Shown here: positions 7,928 to 15,903 of the stretch, piece by piece
How the letters are laid out: each line of letters starts with the position of its first letter
How positions within the stretch are numbered: the stretch's first letter is position 1
NCBI GenBank assembly: GCA_018714575.1
Contig: DVNF01000055.1
Coordinates: forward strand, 1-25,293
Length of the DNA stretch: 25,293 nt
Source: Candidatus Stercoripulliclostridium merdigallinarum
GTDB lineage: Bacteria > Bacillota > Clostridia > Christensenellales > DTU072
Direction of reading: 5' to 3'
The notes under the pieces: generated by a model
What the model was told of the DNA's origin: nothing
Seen by the model: the letters and a program-made list of their open reading frames with translations, nothing else
Databases searched by the model: none
Made by a program: the position numbers and the translations under genes

Positions 7928-9050
7928 GCTTTTTGCCTCCGTTTTCACGCATGAACGCTATAAAGTTGTCGAATAGATAATCCGAATCCTCGGGACCTGC
8001 CGCCGATTCGGGATGGTATTGGATGCTGATGACTTTTTCGGCGGCGTCGGTCATGCCTTCGGGTTCGTCGTCTATCAAATTGACGTGAGTCAGTTTCAGT
8101 CCCGTGCCCGTCAAGCTGTTTTTGTCGATCGCATAGCTGTGGTTTTGGCTGGTGACCTCTACCTTATTCGTCAACAGATTTTTAACGGGGTGATTGGCTC
8201 CGCGGTGACCGAATTTCATTTTATATGTTTCGGCTCCGTAAGCCAGACCTATGATCTGATGTCCCAGGCAAATTCCCATGATCGGCAGTTCTCCGCGCGC
8301 GCGCTGAACCAGCTCCTTTACCTCCGGAACGTCCTCCGGGTTCCCGGGACCGTTGGAACAAAACAAGCCGTCGGGTTTAAAGCGCATGATCTCCTCGAAC
8401 GGAGTGTTGTAAGGCACGACTACTACGTTGGCGCCGTGCGCGTTCAGCTTCTTTATCATCGTCAGTTTGACTCCGCAGTCCACCACCGCTACGTTGAATT
8501 CGGGATTTTTCGTCCTGGAAAACCAAATCTTTTTAGAGGAAACCTGTTTGACTTGGTCGTGCGGAAGTTCGTAGGCTTTCAATTCCTTTACGCATTCTTC
8601 GACGGATCTGTCCGCGTCGGTTATCATTGCGCGCATGGCGCCTTCGTCGCGAATTATCTTTACGATCTCGCGGGTATCCACGTTTGCGATACCTGCCGCT
8701 CCGTTATCCGCCATGACCTCAGAAAGCGTTTTCGTAAACCTGAAATTGGAGGGCGAATCGTTGTATTCCCTGACTATAAAGCCCGATAAATATATGCCTT
8801 TCGATTCGTAATCGTCGTCAGTCAGTCCGTAGTTACCTATCAAAGGATAGCTCATAACCACCATTTGCGCACAATAGGACGGATCGGACAAAATCTCTTG
8901 ATAGCCGACCATCGAAGTGTTGAAAACGATCTCGGCAATGCGTGTGTCCTTGGAACCGAAGCCCTTTCCGATAAAGTACTTGCCGTTTTCCAAAACCAGC
9001 ATACGCCTGTTTTCGGCATTGCCGAAATCACCTATGTAACCGGTTGTCAT
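7905..9050 (-). CDS. carA: Carbamoyl phosphate synthase small (glutaminase) subunit
   Basis: CarA hydrolyses glutamine and channels ammonia to CarB. It has 381 residues. The N-terminal CPSase domain covers about residues 17-170. The C-terminal class I amidotransferase has nucleophile Cys261 in GICLGHQ and the dyad His346/Glu348 in QYHPE. The start ATG at 9050 directly abuts the pyrC stop and has AAGGAGGT just upstream, so it is kept. It gives about 16 extra residues before the usual family start (MLVLENG), an N-terminal extension of unknown meaning; the inner ATG has no ribosome binding site. Confidence 0.96.
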   Translation of the reverse strand: MTTGYIGDFGNAENRRMLVLENGKYFIGKGFGSKDTRIAEIVFNTSMVGYQEILSDPSYCAQMVVMSYPLIGNYGLTDDDYESKGIYLSGFIVREYNDSPSNFRFTKTLSEVMADNGAAGIANVDTREIVKIIRDEGAMRAMITDADRSVEECVKELKAYELPHDQVKQVSSKKIWFSRTKNPEFNVAVVDCGVKLTMIKKLNAHGANVVVVPYNTPFEEIMRFKPDGLFCSNGPGNPEDVPEVKELVQRARGELPIMGICLGHQIIGLAYGAETYKMKFGHRGANHPVKNLLTNKVEVTSQNHSYAIDKNSLTGTGLKLTHVNLIDDEPEGMTDAAEKVISIQYHPESAAGPEDSDYLFDNFIAFMRENGGKKHAKENRY

Positions 9051-10259
9051 CTATACCTCCTTGACGTCTTTTGCTTTGTATAAAACGCTGTCGCCAACCA
9101 TGGTAAACGCGTTGAATCCCGTCATTTCCATGCCGATATACGGCGAATTTTTGGCTGCTCCCAAAATCTCATCGGCAGAGTAACGCCTGTAATCCGTGGT
9201 ATTCAGGGCGATAAATTCCGCTCTTTCGCCCCTAACTATTTTTCCGAAACCTACGCCGAAACGGGCAGCCGGTGCCGCGGTAGCCGCCTCCGAAAGCCGA
9301 TCCAGGCTGAGTTTTCCCGTCGCGACCAACGCGGTATATATCGCGGGGAACATCGTTTCGAACCCCAATATCCCGTTAGGCGCCTTGTCGTAAGGACGCG
9401 CCTTTTCCGCGGCGGAGTGCGGCGCGTGATCGGTAGCCACGATCGTCGCCACGCCTTCCGTCAGCGCGTCTATCGTAGCCCGGACGTCCTCGGCGCTTCT
9501 TAGCGGCGGATTCATCTTCCAATCGGCGTCCACGATCATACTTTTGTTCAACGTCAGATGATGCGGCGTGACTTCGCAACTGACGTCCAAGCCTTCGCGA
9601 ACGGCTGCTTTTACAAGCTCGAAACTTTTACGCGTGGAAAGATGACAAAAATGATATTTTACTCCGGTACGCCTGACCAGCTCCAATTCCTCGGCTACGG
9701 CTTCGTATTCGGCGGCTTCGGAATCTTTTGCTCCTCGCCTTTCCGCATGCGACGCTATTATGCCGCCTACGGCCTTTACCCTGTACATACCCTCTTCCAA
9801 CAATTTCAGGTCGTTTACGCAAAACCCGTCGTCGCTGTAAGCTTTCAGGTATTTCGACAAGCCTTCTATATCCGACAATCTTTCGCCTTTTTCGCCCTCC
9901 GTCAGCGCGCCGAACGGATAAATTTCAATGACCGCGTCCCGTTTTATGATCTCGGTTTCCGCCGCCAGGTTCCTTTCGCAATCGGGCACGGGAATCAGGT
10001 TCGGCATCGCAAAAGCACGAGTTATGCCTCCCTTTGCCGCACTTTGGGTAGCCCGAAGTATAGTTTCTTTATATTCATATCCCGGCTCGCGCAAGTGAGC
10101 GTGGACGTCCACCGCCCCGGGTATCAGCGTGTGTCCGTTCAAATCGAACGTGCGATCGTATCTTCCCGAAACGCCGAATTCGGTAATTATACCGTCCTCG
10201 ACGGTCAAGGAATCCGCGCCGCCGCCCGGGAGTTTGAAATTGACGACGGCAGTCCTCAC
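9051..10259 (-). CDS. pyrC: Dihydroorotase (class I, multifunctional-complex-like)
   Basis: It cyclises carbamoyl aspartate to dihydroorotate. The protein has 402 residues in the amidohydrolase fold. Metal ligands are visible in DVHAHLREPG (His53, His55), in the SDDG, CHLST and TPHHL segments, and in the catalytic ATDHAPHS. The size and these motifs place it with the roughly 45 kDa class I enzymes of Gram-positives and not the E. coli short type. It starts with GTG at 10259 behind GGAGGGG; the GTGA string overlaps the pyrB stop. It ends immediately before the carA ATG. Confidence 0.96.
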   Translation of the reverse strand: MRTAVVNFKLPGGGADSLTVEDGIITEFGVSGRYDRTFDLNGHTLIPGAVDVHAHLREPGYEYKETILRATQSAAKGGITRAFAMPNLIPVPDCERNLAAETEIIKRDAVIEIYPFGALTEGEKGERLSDIEGLSKYLKAYSDDGFCVNDLKLLEEGMYRVKAVGGIIASHAERRGAKDSEAAEYEAVAEELELVRRTGVKYHFCHLSTRKSFELVKAAVREGLDVSCEVTPHHLTLNKSMIVDADWKMNPPLRSAEDVRATIDALTEGVATIVATDHAPHSAAEKARPYDKAPNGILGFETMFPAIYTALVATGKLSLDRLSEAATAAPAARFGVGFGKIVRGERAEFIALNTTDYRRYSADEILGAAKNSPYIGMEMTGFNAFTMVGDSVLYKAKDVKEV

Positions 10260-11128
10260 AGTTTCCCCTCCAAAGCCATTGTCAGTACCGCCATTCTGAC
10301 GTATACTCCGTTTTCCATTTGTTTATAGATCCTGGATTTTTCGCACTCGGCGACTTCGGAAGCTATCTCTATTCCGCGGTTGATCGGCGCGGGGTGCATG
10401 ATGATGGCGTTCTTTTTCATGCGCGCCACTCTTTCCGAGGTCAAGCCGTACCTTCTGTGGTATTCTTCCTTTGTGATATTCATCGCCTGTTCGTGGCGTT
10501 CGAATTGTACCCTCAGCAGGTTGATGATATCCATTTTTTCGACGGCTTCGTCCAATGGGATGTATTCGCCCGTCTTGTCGCAGAACTGTTCGGGTCCGGA
10601 TACGAAAACTTTCATTCCCAACCGCTTCATGACTTCGGAATTGCCGTGTGCCACCCTGGAATGTGAAATGTCGCCCACCAAGGCTATCTTCAGCCCCTCG
10701 AATGCGCCGAATTCCTCGTAGATCGTCATCAGATCCAACAGCGTTTGCGTGGGGTGATCGGAAGTTCCGTCGCCGCCGTTGAAAATCGGTACTTTTATCG
10801 TTTGCAAATCGTTATAGTAGACGTCCTTGGTGTGTCTGATGACTATGCCGTCGACGCCCAAAGCTTCGAACGTCCTGACCGTGTCGTACAGCGTTTCGCC
10901 CTTTTGAACGGAGCTGGAAGCAAGGTTGAACGACAGCGGCGTGATACCCAGGTTTATCATCGCCATTTGAAAGCTGTATTGCGTCCTTGTCGAGTTTTCA
11001 TAAAAAAGGTTGACCATCTTCTTCCCGGGGAAGTTGATTGACCAACCTTTTTTGAAACGAATAGCAAGTTCTATGATGTCCATTATTTCCGGCGTTGACA
11101 ACGTCCTTAATGTCAAAAGACCTCTCAT
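10256..11128 (-). CDS. pyrB: Aspartate carbamoyltransferase catalytic subunit
   Basis: It condenses carbamoyl phosphate with aspartate. The 290-residue protein has the carbamoyl-phosphate motif STRT at 46-49 (in FYENSTRTQ), the Lys76 loop SSSVQKGE, and HPTQ at 125-128. ATG at 11128 is preferred over an in-frame GTG at 11134 because GAGG sits five bases before the ATG. It is slightly shorter than most bacterial ATCases. No pyrI regulatory-subunit gene follows, which fits the Gram-positive class of unregulated catalytic trimers. It is the first gene of the operon. Confidence 0.95.
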   Translation of the reverse strand: MRGLLTLRTLSTPEIMDIIELAIRFKKGWSINFPGKKMVNLFYENSTRTQYSFQMAMINLGITPLSFNLASSSVQKGETLYDTVRTFEALGVDGIVIRHTKDVYYNDLQTIKVPIFNGGDGTSDHPTQTLLDLMTIYEEFGAFEGLKIALVGDISHSRVAHGNSEVMKRLGMKVFVSGPEQFCDKTGEYIPLDEAVEKMDIINLLRVQFERHEQAMNITKEEYHRRYGLTSERVARMKKNAIIMHPAPINRGIEIASEVAECEKSRIYKQMENGVYVRMAVLTMALEGKL

Positions 11129-11193
11129 TAGCACCTCACCGATAAATTTTCAGTTATTCTTTTGCCCGGCGAAATCGCCCTTTGGTTGCGGTG

Positions 11194-11223
11194 ATTATAC
11201 CATAAGTGTATATATAATGTAAA
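11194..11223 (-). promoter_or_regulatory. Promoter of the pyrBC-carAB-pyrKDFE-sirtuin operon
   Basis: On the minus strand TTTACA (11223-11218) is followed after 18 bases by a perfect TATAAT (11199-11194). The predicted transcript starts near 11187 and has a leader of only about 59 nt before pyrB. That leader contains a small GGCG/CGCC hairpin (around 11165-11177) but no obvious attenuator with a T-run. Confidence 0.75.
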
Positions 11224-11230
11224 GTAAAAC

Positions 11231-11259
11231 AAACCCGATTTTTTGCCGTCGGCGGGTTT
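11231..11259 (-). terminator. Terminator downstream of the yyaC-like gene
   Basis: On the minus strand AAACCCG (11259-11253) pairs with CGGGTTT (11237-11231) across a 15-base loop that can itself form a GCC/GGC mini-stem. A T-rich stretch, GTTTTACTTT, follows immediately. A weaker second hairpin, AACGCC/GGCGTT (11297-11271), lies just before it. Together they separate the yyaC transcript from the pyr promoter, which begins at 11223. Confidence 0.55.
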
Positions 11260-11323
11260 AGTCGAAAATTAACGCCTCGGGTTAGCAATGCGGCGTTTTC
11301 GAAAGTCAAATTCCTATACTAAC

Positions 11324-11818
11324 CTATATTTCTCTTTTCTTTCTAAGCTGTTCGGAATCGGCTATAAATGCGGCTATTTTGTCGGCTATCTTTTCGCTAA
11401 GCCGTTCCACCAACGAATACGGCGCGCTCATCAGCGCCGACAAATTGTCCCCGCACCGCGCCGCGACTACGCCCATAATGCCTATATCGCCTATTTTCCC
11501 CAGGTCTTTATTCAAAGCTCCGCCGGCGCGCAGTCCGGCGCCCGAATACTTTACCGTGCCTACTTCCTCCGGCGCGCCCACGCAAGCGTCTACGGCTATG
11601 ATGAAATTTTCCGCATGCCTTAAGGAAATAAACTCCGCATACTCCGAGTATGTGACGCCGTTTACGGGTCTGGAAAAGCCGCCGTATACAAACGCGGGCA
11701 GGTTATGAACTTCCCTCAACAAATCCCCTACCATGGGGCCCAAAGCGTCCCCCGTGACGGACGAAGAACCTATGCAAACTACTACCGGTAAACTCATAAT
11801 CTTAATTATATCCCGCAT
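11324..11818 (-). CDS. yyaC: YyaC-family (DUF1256) sporulation protein
   Basis: The 164-residue protein opens with VVVCIGSSSVTGDALGPMVGDLL, the glycine-rich nucleotide-like loop typical of the YyaC/DUF1256 family. This family is made in sporulating Firmicutes and is related in fold to hydrogenase-maturation peptidases. A second conserved acidic stretch, FIIAVDACVG, follows at about residues 92-101. The biochemical role is not established; proteolysis has been proposed for the family. Two starts are possible: ATG at 11818, with GAGGG four bases upstream, and ATG at 11797. The first has the better ribosome binding site. It is transcribed away from the LRR lipoprotein gene and is followed by a terminator. 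Confidence 0.82.
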   Translation of the reverse strand: MRDIIKIMSLPVVVCIGSSSVTGDALGPMVGDLLREVHNLPAFVYGGFSRPVNGVTYSEYAEFISLRHAENFIIAVDACVGAPEEVGTVKYSGAGLRAGGALNKDLGKIGDIGIMGVVAARCGDNLSALMSAPYSLVERLSEKIADKIAAFIADSEQLRKKREI

Positions 11819-11875
11819 AATTCCCTCTTATTCCCGAAAAAAGCGCTGAATTTAATGTGAATGTTAGGTGAGTTA

Positions 11876-11905
11876 TTGCCCGATACGCTATATATGTGTT
11901 ATAAT
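11876..11905 (+). promoter_or_regulatory. Promoter of the LRR lipoprotein gene (predicted leaderless start)
   Basis: TTGCCC (11876-11881) and a perfect TATAAT (11900-11905) are separated by 18 bases. Counting seven bases from the end of the -10 box puts the transcription start at 11912, the A of the lipoprotein ATG. No ribosome binding site lies upstream of that ATG. Confidence 0.55.
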
Positions 11906-11911
11906 TCCGTT

Positions 11912-14203
11912 ATGAAAAAAATTCGCGCGCGTAAATCAATTTTGATCGCGGTTTTGATATTGGTTGCGGTGACCTTGGTCGCCGTTTCCGCATGTAACGA
12001 CAAAGACTCGGTTTCTTTTTCACTGCGTGAAGTCACCGTCTACCTTTCCGACGGCGAAAATATGGTTTTGACCTATACCCCATCCGTAAAAACAGGTTCC
12101 GGCAACGGCGAATATACCCTTTCCGTCGCCAACCCGACTTTGGCAAAAGTTTCCGCCGACGGCAAAAGCCTGATACTGTCCGCCGAAGGTTCGGTGATGG
12201 TAACGGCGACTACGCCGGACGGGACGGCGGCTACGATGATGTTGTATATTCTGAAATACCGACCCGTTTCCGGAAACGATCCCGACCATACGGGATATTG
12301 GGAAGTTTCTTTCGATACCGGTAGATACGGCTCGGTTGCGGTGCAGTATGTTGCAGACGGCGGCTTTGTCAACGCAGTCACTCCCGGCGGCGGACCCGTC
12401 GGTTACAACTTCCACGGTTGGTATACCGATCCCGAATACAAAAACTATTTCGATACCGCCGTCACGCCCGTACACGCGTCTATGACCTTGTACGGTTTCT
12501 GGGCGCCCGGCGAAGCCACCTATGAATACCACGAAGAAAACGACAAAACCTATATCAAGGCATTATCCCACCCGACTTTGGAATACGTGGAAATCACTTT
12601 ACCGACGACCGCCCCGGGCGGAAAAGAAATCTACGGCATACGCCATTCGGCTTTTGCCGAAAATCAACACGTTCAAAAAATCATAGTACCCGAGGGTATC
12701 AAATTTATAGGCGAGGACGCTTTTTCGCAATGTCAATCGTTAAAAGAAGTAGTATTGCCGGCGACTTTGGAACAGATTGAGGACGGCGCCTTCTCCGATT
12801 GCCCGGAGCTGACCTCGGTCACCTTTGCCGAATCGGATACTTTGACCGAAATCGGTGCCGAATGTTTCAAAAACTGCCCGAAACTGACCTCTGTCAACTT
12901 GCCGAACAGCGTTTCTTCGTTGGGAGCCGGCGCCTTCGAAGGCGATACCGCGCTGACTTCTATCGATATACCGGACGGTTTATACGTCTTACAGGAAAGA
13001 CTTTTTTACGGGTCGGGGCTGACATCCATCGACTTGGAAAACAGGGTCACCGATGTTTATAACCAAGTATTTTACGGCGCGACCGATCTGGAAACCGTCG
13101 TCGGATACGACAACATAGCCGTTATGGGCAGTTATGCGTTCGGCAGGACCGATTCCGCCTCCATGACGAAATGGCTGTACAACGCCTATCAGGAAAACCT
13201 GAATTCCTCGCCGCGTATCGGCGCCGCGTATTTGGGACACGTCCTGGTATTGGCGTTCCCGGCAACGCGTTCCGATTTCACCGTAAAAGACTCTACCCGT
13301 CTAATAGCCGGACAGGCATTTGCCGAAGTCGATTCCGGCGTCATCGAATTTAAAATGACCTCTTCGGACACCATTCCCGATTACGGGACCTACGCTTTCG
13401 GCGAAGTCGTAAAAGACGGCGAATCCGTCCCCTATCCTTCCGTAGACCTGATCGTACCTGATCGGGCAAAAGATCTGTATATCGAAAAATGGCTGAAGGG
13501 CACCACCGATTCGGGCGGTTATACCGTTCCCACGGCGTATTCGTTCAACGTAGTTCAAAACGTTTACGTCGGTTCGGTATTCGGCGGCTACGATCTTGCG
13601 GGAGGCGGCTCCGTGCCTTATTTGAATATGGACGTCTATATGCGCACCCCGTACCTGGCGGCGGTCGAAGGCGTTTATTTCGACAAAGATAAGGTCACGG
13701 ACGGGAAATTGAGTACGGGACTTACCCCGGATAACGAAAAAGTCTGCTACGTTATTTCCGGATATAAGGACGATTTATCCACTTTGGATCTGAAATATTA
13801 TATGGATAATTCGACGTATTCGGTAGGAAAAACGGCGTATATAGACGATATTTTGCCTTTCGCCTTTTCGGGCAGCGAAAACGCGGGAGCAAACGAATTG
13901 ATCTCCGTTACTCTGCCCAACCGCATATCGCGGATACATTATATGGCGTTTACCGATTGCACTAGCTTAAACGGCATCTATTTCTTCGGCGAAGAGGGCT
14001 TGGGCTTGCAATTCGCACCCGCCGAAATCAACAGTCTGTCGTTTAATTTCACGACATTGGCAGACGGAGCGGCAATATTGATACAAGCAAATTATTACCT
14101 TGTAGGCAACAGCGGCAATACTTTATATTCGGCATATCAGCGCAATTGGGGCGACATTATCCCCGGAGGCAAAATGGCTTCGTTCGTTCCGTCCGAAAAC
14201 TAA
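11912..14203 (+). CDS. BspA/leucine-rich-repeat surface lipoprotein with Big-like and InlB-B-type domains
   Basis: The 763-residue product has a lysine/arginine-rich N-terminus, a hydrophobic core and the lipobox VSAC with Cys28, so it should be a membrane-anchored lipoprotein on the cell surface. After the anchor come a Big_2-like beta domain (about 33-117), an InlB B-repeat/Flg_new-type domain (about 128-210, with YNFHGWYTDPEYKNYF), and a block of LRR_5 (BspA) repeats (about 225-420, such as IGEDAFSQCQSLKEVVLP and IEDGAFSDCPELTSVTF). A middle region is unrecognised, and one more LRR-like unit sits near the C-terminus (ISRIHYMAFTDCTSLNGIYF). Such proteins bind host or microbial surfaces; the ligand cannot be read here. 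An upstream in-frame ATG at 11861 would bury the signal peptide, so ATG at 11912 is chosen. No ribosome binding site is present. Confidence 0.88.
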   Translation: MKKIRARKSILIAVLILVAVTLVAVSACNDKDSVSFSLREVTVYLSDGENMVLTYTPSVKTGSGNGEYTLSVANPTLAKVSADGKSLILSAEGSVMVTATTPDGTAATMMLYILKYRPVSGNDPDHTGYWEVSFDTGRYGSVAVQYVADGGFVNAVTPGGGPVGYNFHGWYTDPEYKNYFDTAVTPVHASMTLYGFWAPGEATYEYHEENDKTYIKALSHPTLEYVEITLPTTAPGGKEIYGIRHSAFAENQHVQKIIVPEGIKFIGEDAFSQCQSLKEVVLPATLEQIEDGAFSDCPELTSVTFAESDTLTEIGAECFKNCPKLTSVNLPNSVSSLGAGAFEGDTALTSIDIPDGLYVLQERLFYGSGLTSIDLENRVTDVYNQVFYGATDLETVVGYDNIAVMGSYAFGRTDSASMTKWLYNAYQENLNSSPRIGAAYLGHVLVLAFPATRSDFTVKDSTRLIAGQAFAEVDSGVIEFKMTSSDTIPDYGTYAFGEVVKDGESVPYPSVDLIVPDRAKDLYIEKWLKGTTDSGGYTVPTAYSFNVVQNVYVGSVFGGYDLAGGGSVPYLNMDVYMRTPYLAAVEGVYFDKDKVTDGKLSTGLTPDNEKVCYVISGYKDDLSTLDLKYYMDNSTYSVGKTAYIDDILPFAFSGSENAGANELISVTLPNRISRIHYMAFTDCTSLNGIYFFGEEGLGLQFAPAEINSLSFNFTTLADGAAILIQANYYLVGNSGNTLYSAYQRNWGDIIPGGKMASFVPSEN

Positions 14204-14240
14204 TATCCGCATAAAAATTCAAACGCCGGTTTTTTGAACG

Positions 14241-14268
14241 AAATACCTTCCGCGGGAAGGTATTTTCC
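14241..14268 (+). terminator. Rho-independent terminator after the LRR lipoprotein gene
   Basis: AAATACCTTCC (14241-14251) and GGAAGGTATTT (14255-14265) form a perfect 11-bp stem with a 3-base loop. The T-run is short (TTTTCC), which makes termination plausible but not certain. It stands 37 bases after the stop codon. Confidence 0.6.
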
Positions 14269-14270
14269 TG

Positions 14271-14298
14271 TTTACAAAGTTTCGCGCGTATGTAATAA
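14271..14298 (+). promoter_or_regulatory. Likely promoter of the GPH symporter gene
   Basis: TTTACA (14271-14276) is followed after 16 bases by TAATAA (14293-14298). The -10 match is moderate. A GGAGGG ribosome binding site lies at about 14323-14328, before ATG at 14335. Confidence 0.4.
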
Positions 14299-14334
14299 TA
14301 AAAATGTATTTGTCGTATTTGTCGGAGGGCGACT

Positions 14335-15852
14335 ATGGATAACGCAACGCAAAAAAAATATCTTTCATTTAAGGAAATTTTGATTTATTCCGTCGGACTG
14401 TTCGGTTTGCAGATGGTAATTTTCTACTTGAATTCCTACCAAGTGGAATTTTATTCGACGGCAGGCAGACTGACCACAGCCGAATTGGTCGCAGTCCCGT
14501 TTTTGATTTTGGCGGCGAAAATAGTTTCGGCGATCTTCGATCCCATCGTAGGCAATTTAATTGAAAGGAAACCCGACAAAGGCTTCGGAAAGCTGAAACC
14601 GTTCGTGCTGTACGCGGCGGCGCCTTTGGTGTTATTTACCGTGTTGCTGTTCGTCGACGTGCCGATTTCGGGGGCGGCGCTCCTGGCGTATATCTTCGTC
14701 ATCACGACTCTGTGGAGCATGGCGATGACTATGGCGGACGTACCCTCCCAAGCCATGTCAGCGGTACTGACTCCGAACCCCACGGAGAGGACGAATCTGA
14801 TAGGTTTTTCGGGAACTTTCCGTTCCATAGGTCAGGCGGCGCCCTACGTCGTGGTTCCCGTGATATGTCTGATCGTGCCCGGCGGCGCCGGAATTTCGGG
14901 CACCCTAAGCGTTTCGGAATACCTGTGGAACGCCCTGGGTATAGGAATAATCGGCACGGGCATGTTGATCCTGATCTGCTTCTTTAATAAGGAACGCGTC
15001 CCATACAAAGCCGAAAAAATGAATTTCCGTCAAATGTTTTCCGCAATTAAAAGCAATAAATATTTGATGCTTGTCATGATTTCCTACTTTTTGGGATTTG
15101 CCAGACAGGGCGCTATGGCTATCCAGGTACAGGCGGCAAACGCCATTCTGGGCGGACAGAACCTGATAATCATTCTGGGAATTTCTACCGCAGCAGGCAC
15201 GATGATATCTATGGCTTTGACGCCCCTCCTAATCAAAAAATTGGACGAAAGAAAGGTATTCGTCGGCATGAGCGTATACGGATTTTTATCCTCGCTGTTG
15301 GCGTTCTTTGTCGGCACAGCCACCAAATTCCACCTGGGCGCGCTGATCCCCACGCTGTTTTTGATGGGGTTGCAGTTCGGCGCCGTCAACATCATGCCCA
15401 TGGTCATGGTAGCCGATTCCGTCGATTATTACGAATACAAAACGGGCAAACGCACCGAAGGCGTCGCCTTTGCGGTACTGTCGTTTTCTATAAAAGTCAC
15501 CTTGGCTTTGGGTTCCGCCGTCTGCCTTGCAGTAGTCTTTTCCGACGCCGTCGGATACACCGCGACTACGGAAGAGTTCTCGTTCGAAACCAGCCGCGGC
15601 GTTTACTTCGCGTATACCGTGATCCCGGGAATCACGTCGCTATTGGCGGCGATCCCCATCCTGTTCTATGACTTGACCGGCAAAAAGAAAGCCGATATAG
15701 CCGAAGCGTTGCGTATAAGGCGCTCCGCGGCAGCCGAAACCGCCGAAGCGGCAGTTGCCGATACCGTTACCGATACCGAAATCAATAACGAAGTCGATAC
15801 CGGTGCCGCTCCGGATACCGTTCGATCCGATTCCGACACGGACGAACAATAA
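14335..15852 (+). CDS. GPH-family (MelB-like, MFS) sugar:cation symporter
   Basis: This 505-residue integral membrane protein should import a glycoside, pentoside or hexuronide with Na+ or H+. It has about twelve hydrophobic segments. Family markers include FDPIVGNLIE (about residues 62-71), matching the DPxxGxxxD helix-2 cation motif but with Glu in place of the last Asp, then the loop GFGKLKPF, equivalent to RxGKxRPF. A further conserved loop, VMVADSVDYYEYKTGKR, precedes the last helices. The C-terminal 40 or so residues are a hydrophilic tail rich in Ala, Thr, Asp and Glu, coded by repeated GATACCG-like units, and are not part of the usual transporter fold. No glycosidase gene is nearby, so the substrate is unknown. 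Confidence 0.88.
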   Translation: MDNATQKKYLSFKEILIYSVGLFGLQMVIFYLNSYQVEFYSTAGRLTTAELVAVPFLILAAKIVSAIFDPIVGNLIERKPDKGFGKLKPFVLYAAAPLVLFTVLLFVDVPISGAALLAYIFVITTLWSMAMTMADVPSQAMSAVLTPNPTERTNLIGFSGTFRSIGQAAPYVVVPVICLIVPGGAGISGTLSVSEYLWNALGIGIIGTGMLILICFFNKERVPYKAEKMNFRQMFSAIKSNKYLMLVMISYFLGFARQGAMAIQVQAANAILGGQNLIIILGISTAAGTMISMALTPLLIKKLDERKVFVGMSVYGFLSSLLAFFVGTATKFHLGALIPTLFLMGLQFGAVNIMPMVMVADSVDYYEYKTGKRTEGVAFAVLSFSIKVTLALGSAVCLAVVFSDAVGYTATTEEFSFETSRGVYFAYTVIPGITSLLAAIPILFYDLTGKKKADIAEALRIRRSAAAETAEAAVADTVTDTEINNEVDTGAAPDTVRSDSDTDEQ

Positions 15853-15873
15853 AGCTATAAAGCGGTATTGAAA

Positions 15874-15903
15874 TAAAGTAATAAAATAAAGTAACGTAAA
15901 GTA
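15874..15903 (+). repeat. Three TAAAGTA direct repeats before tcdA
   Basis: TAAAGTA occurs at 15874-15880, 15887-15893 and 15897-15903; the last copy touches the A of the tcdA start codon. The first two copies lie within AAATAAAGTAA units. The stretch is purine- and A-rich and lacks a normal ribosome binding site. Confidence 0.6.

Noticed and set aside
8013..8789. Plus-strand open frame of about 258 codons opposite carA.
   Set aside because: It is antisense to conserved carA motifs and has the composition of a shadow frame.
11129..11150. CGGTGAGGT before pyrB resembles the core CNGNGAGGY of the PyrR RNA-binding loop.
   Set aside because: The flanking bases do not give the required stem, the GAGG is explained as the pyrB ribosome binding site, and no pyrR is in the window.
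11861..11911. An in-frame ATG at 11861 would lengthen the LRR lipoprotein by 17 residues.
   Set aside because: It has no ribosome binding site, would bury the lipoprotein signal peptide, and the promoter -10 box lies inside the extension.
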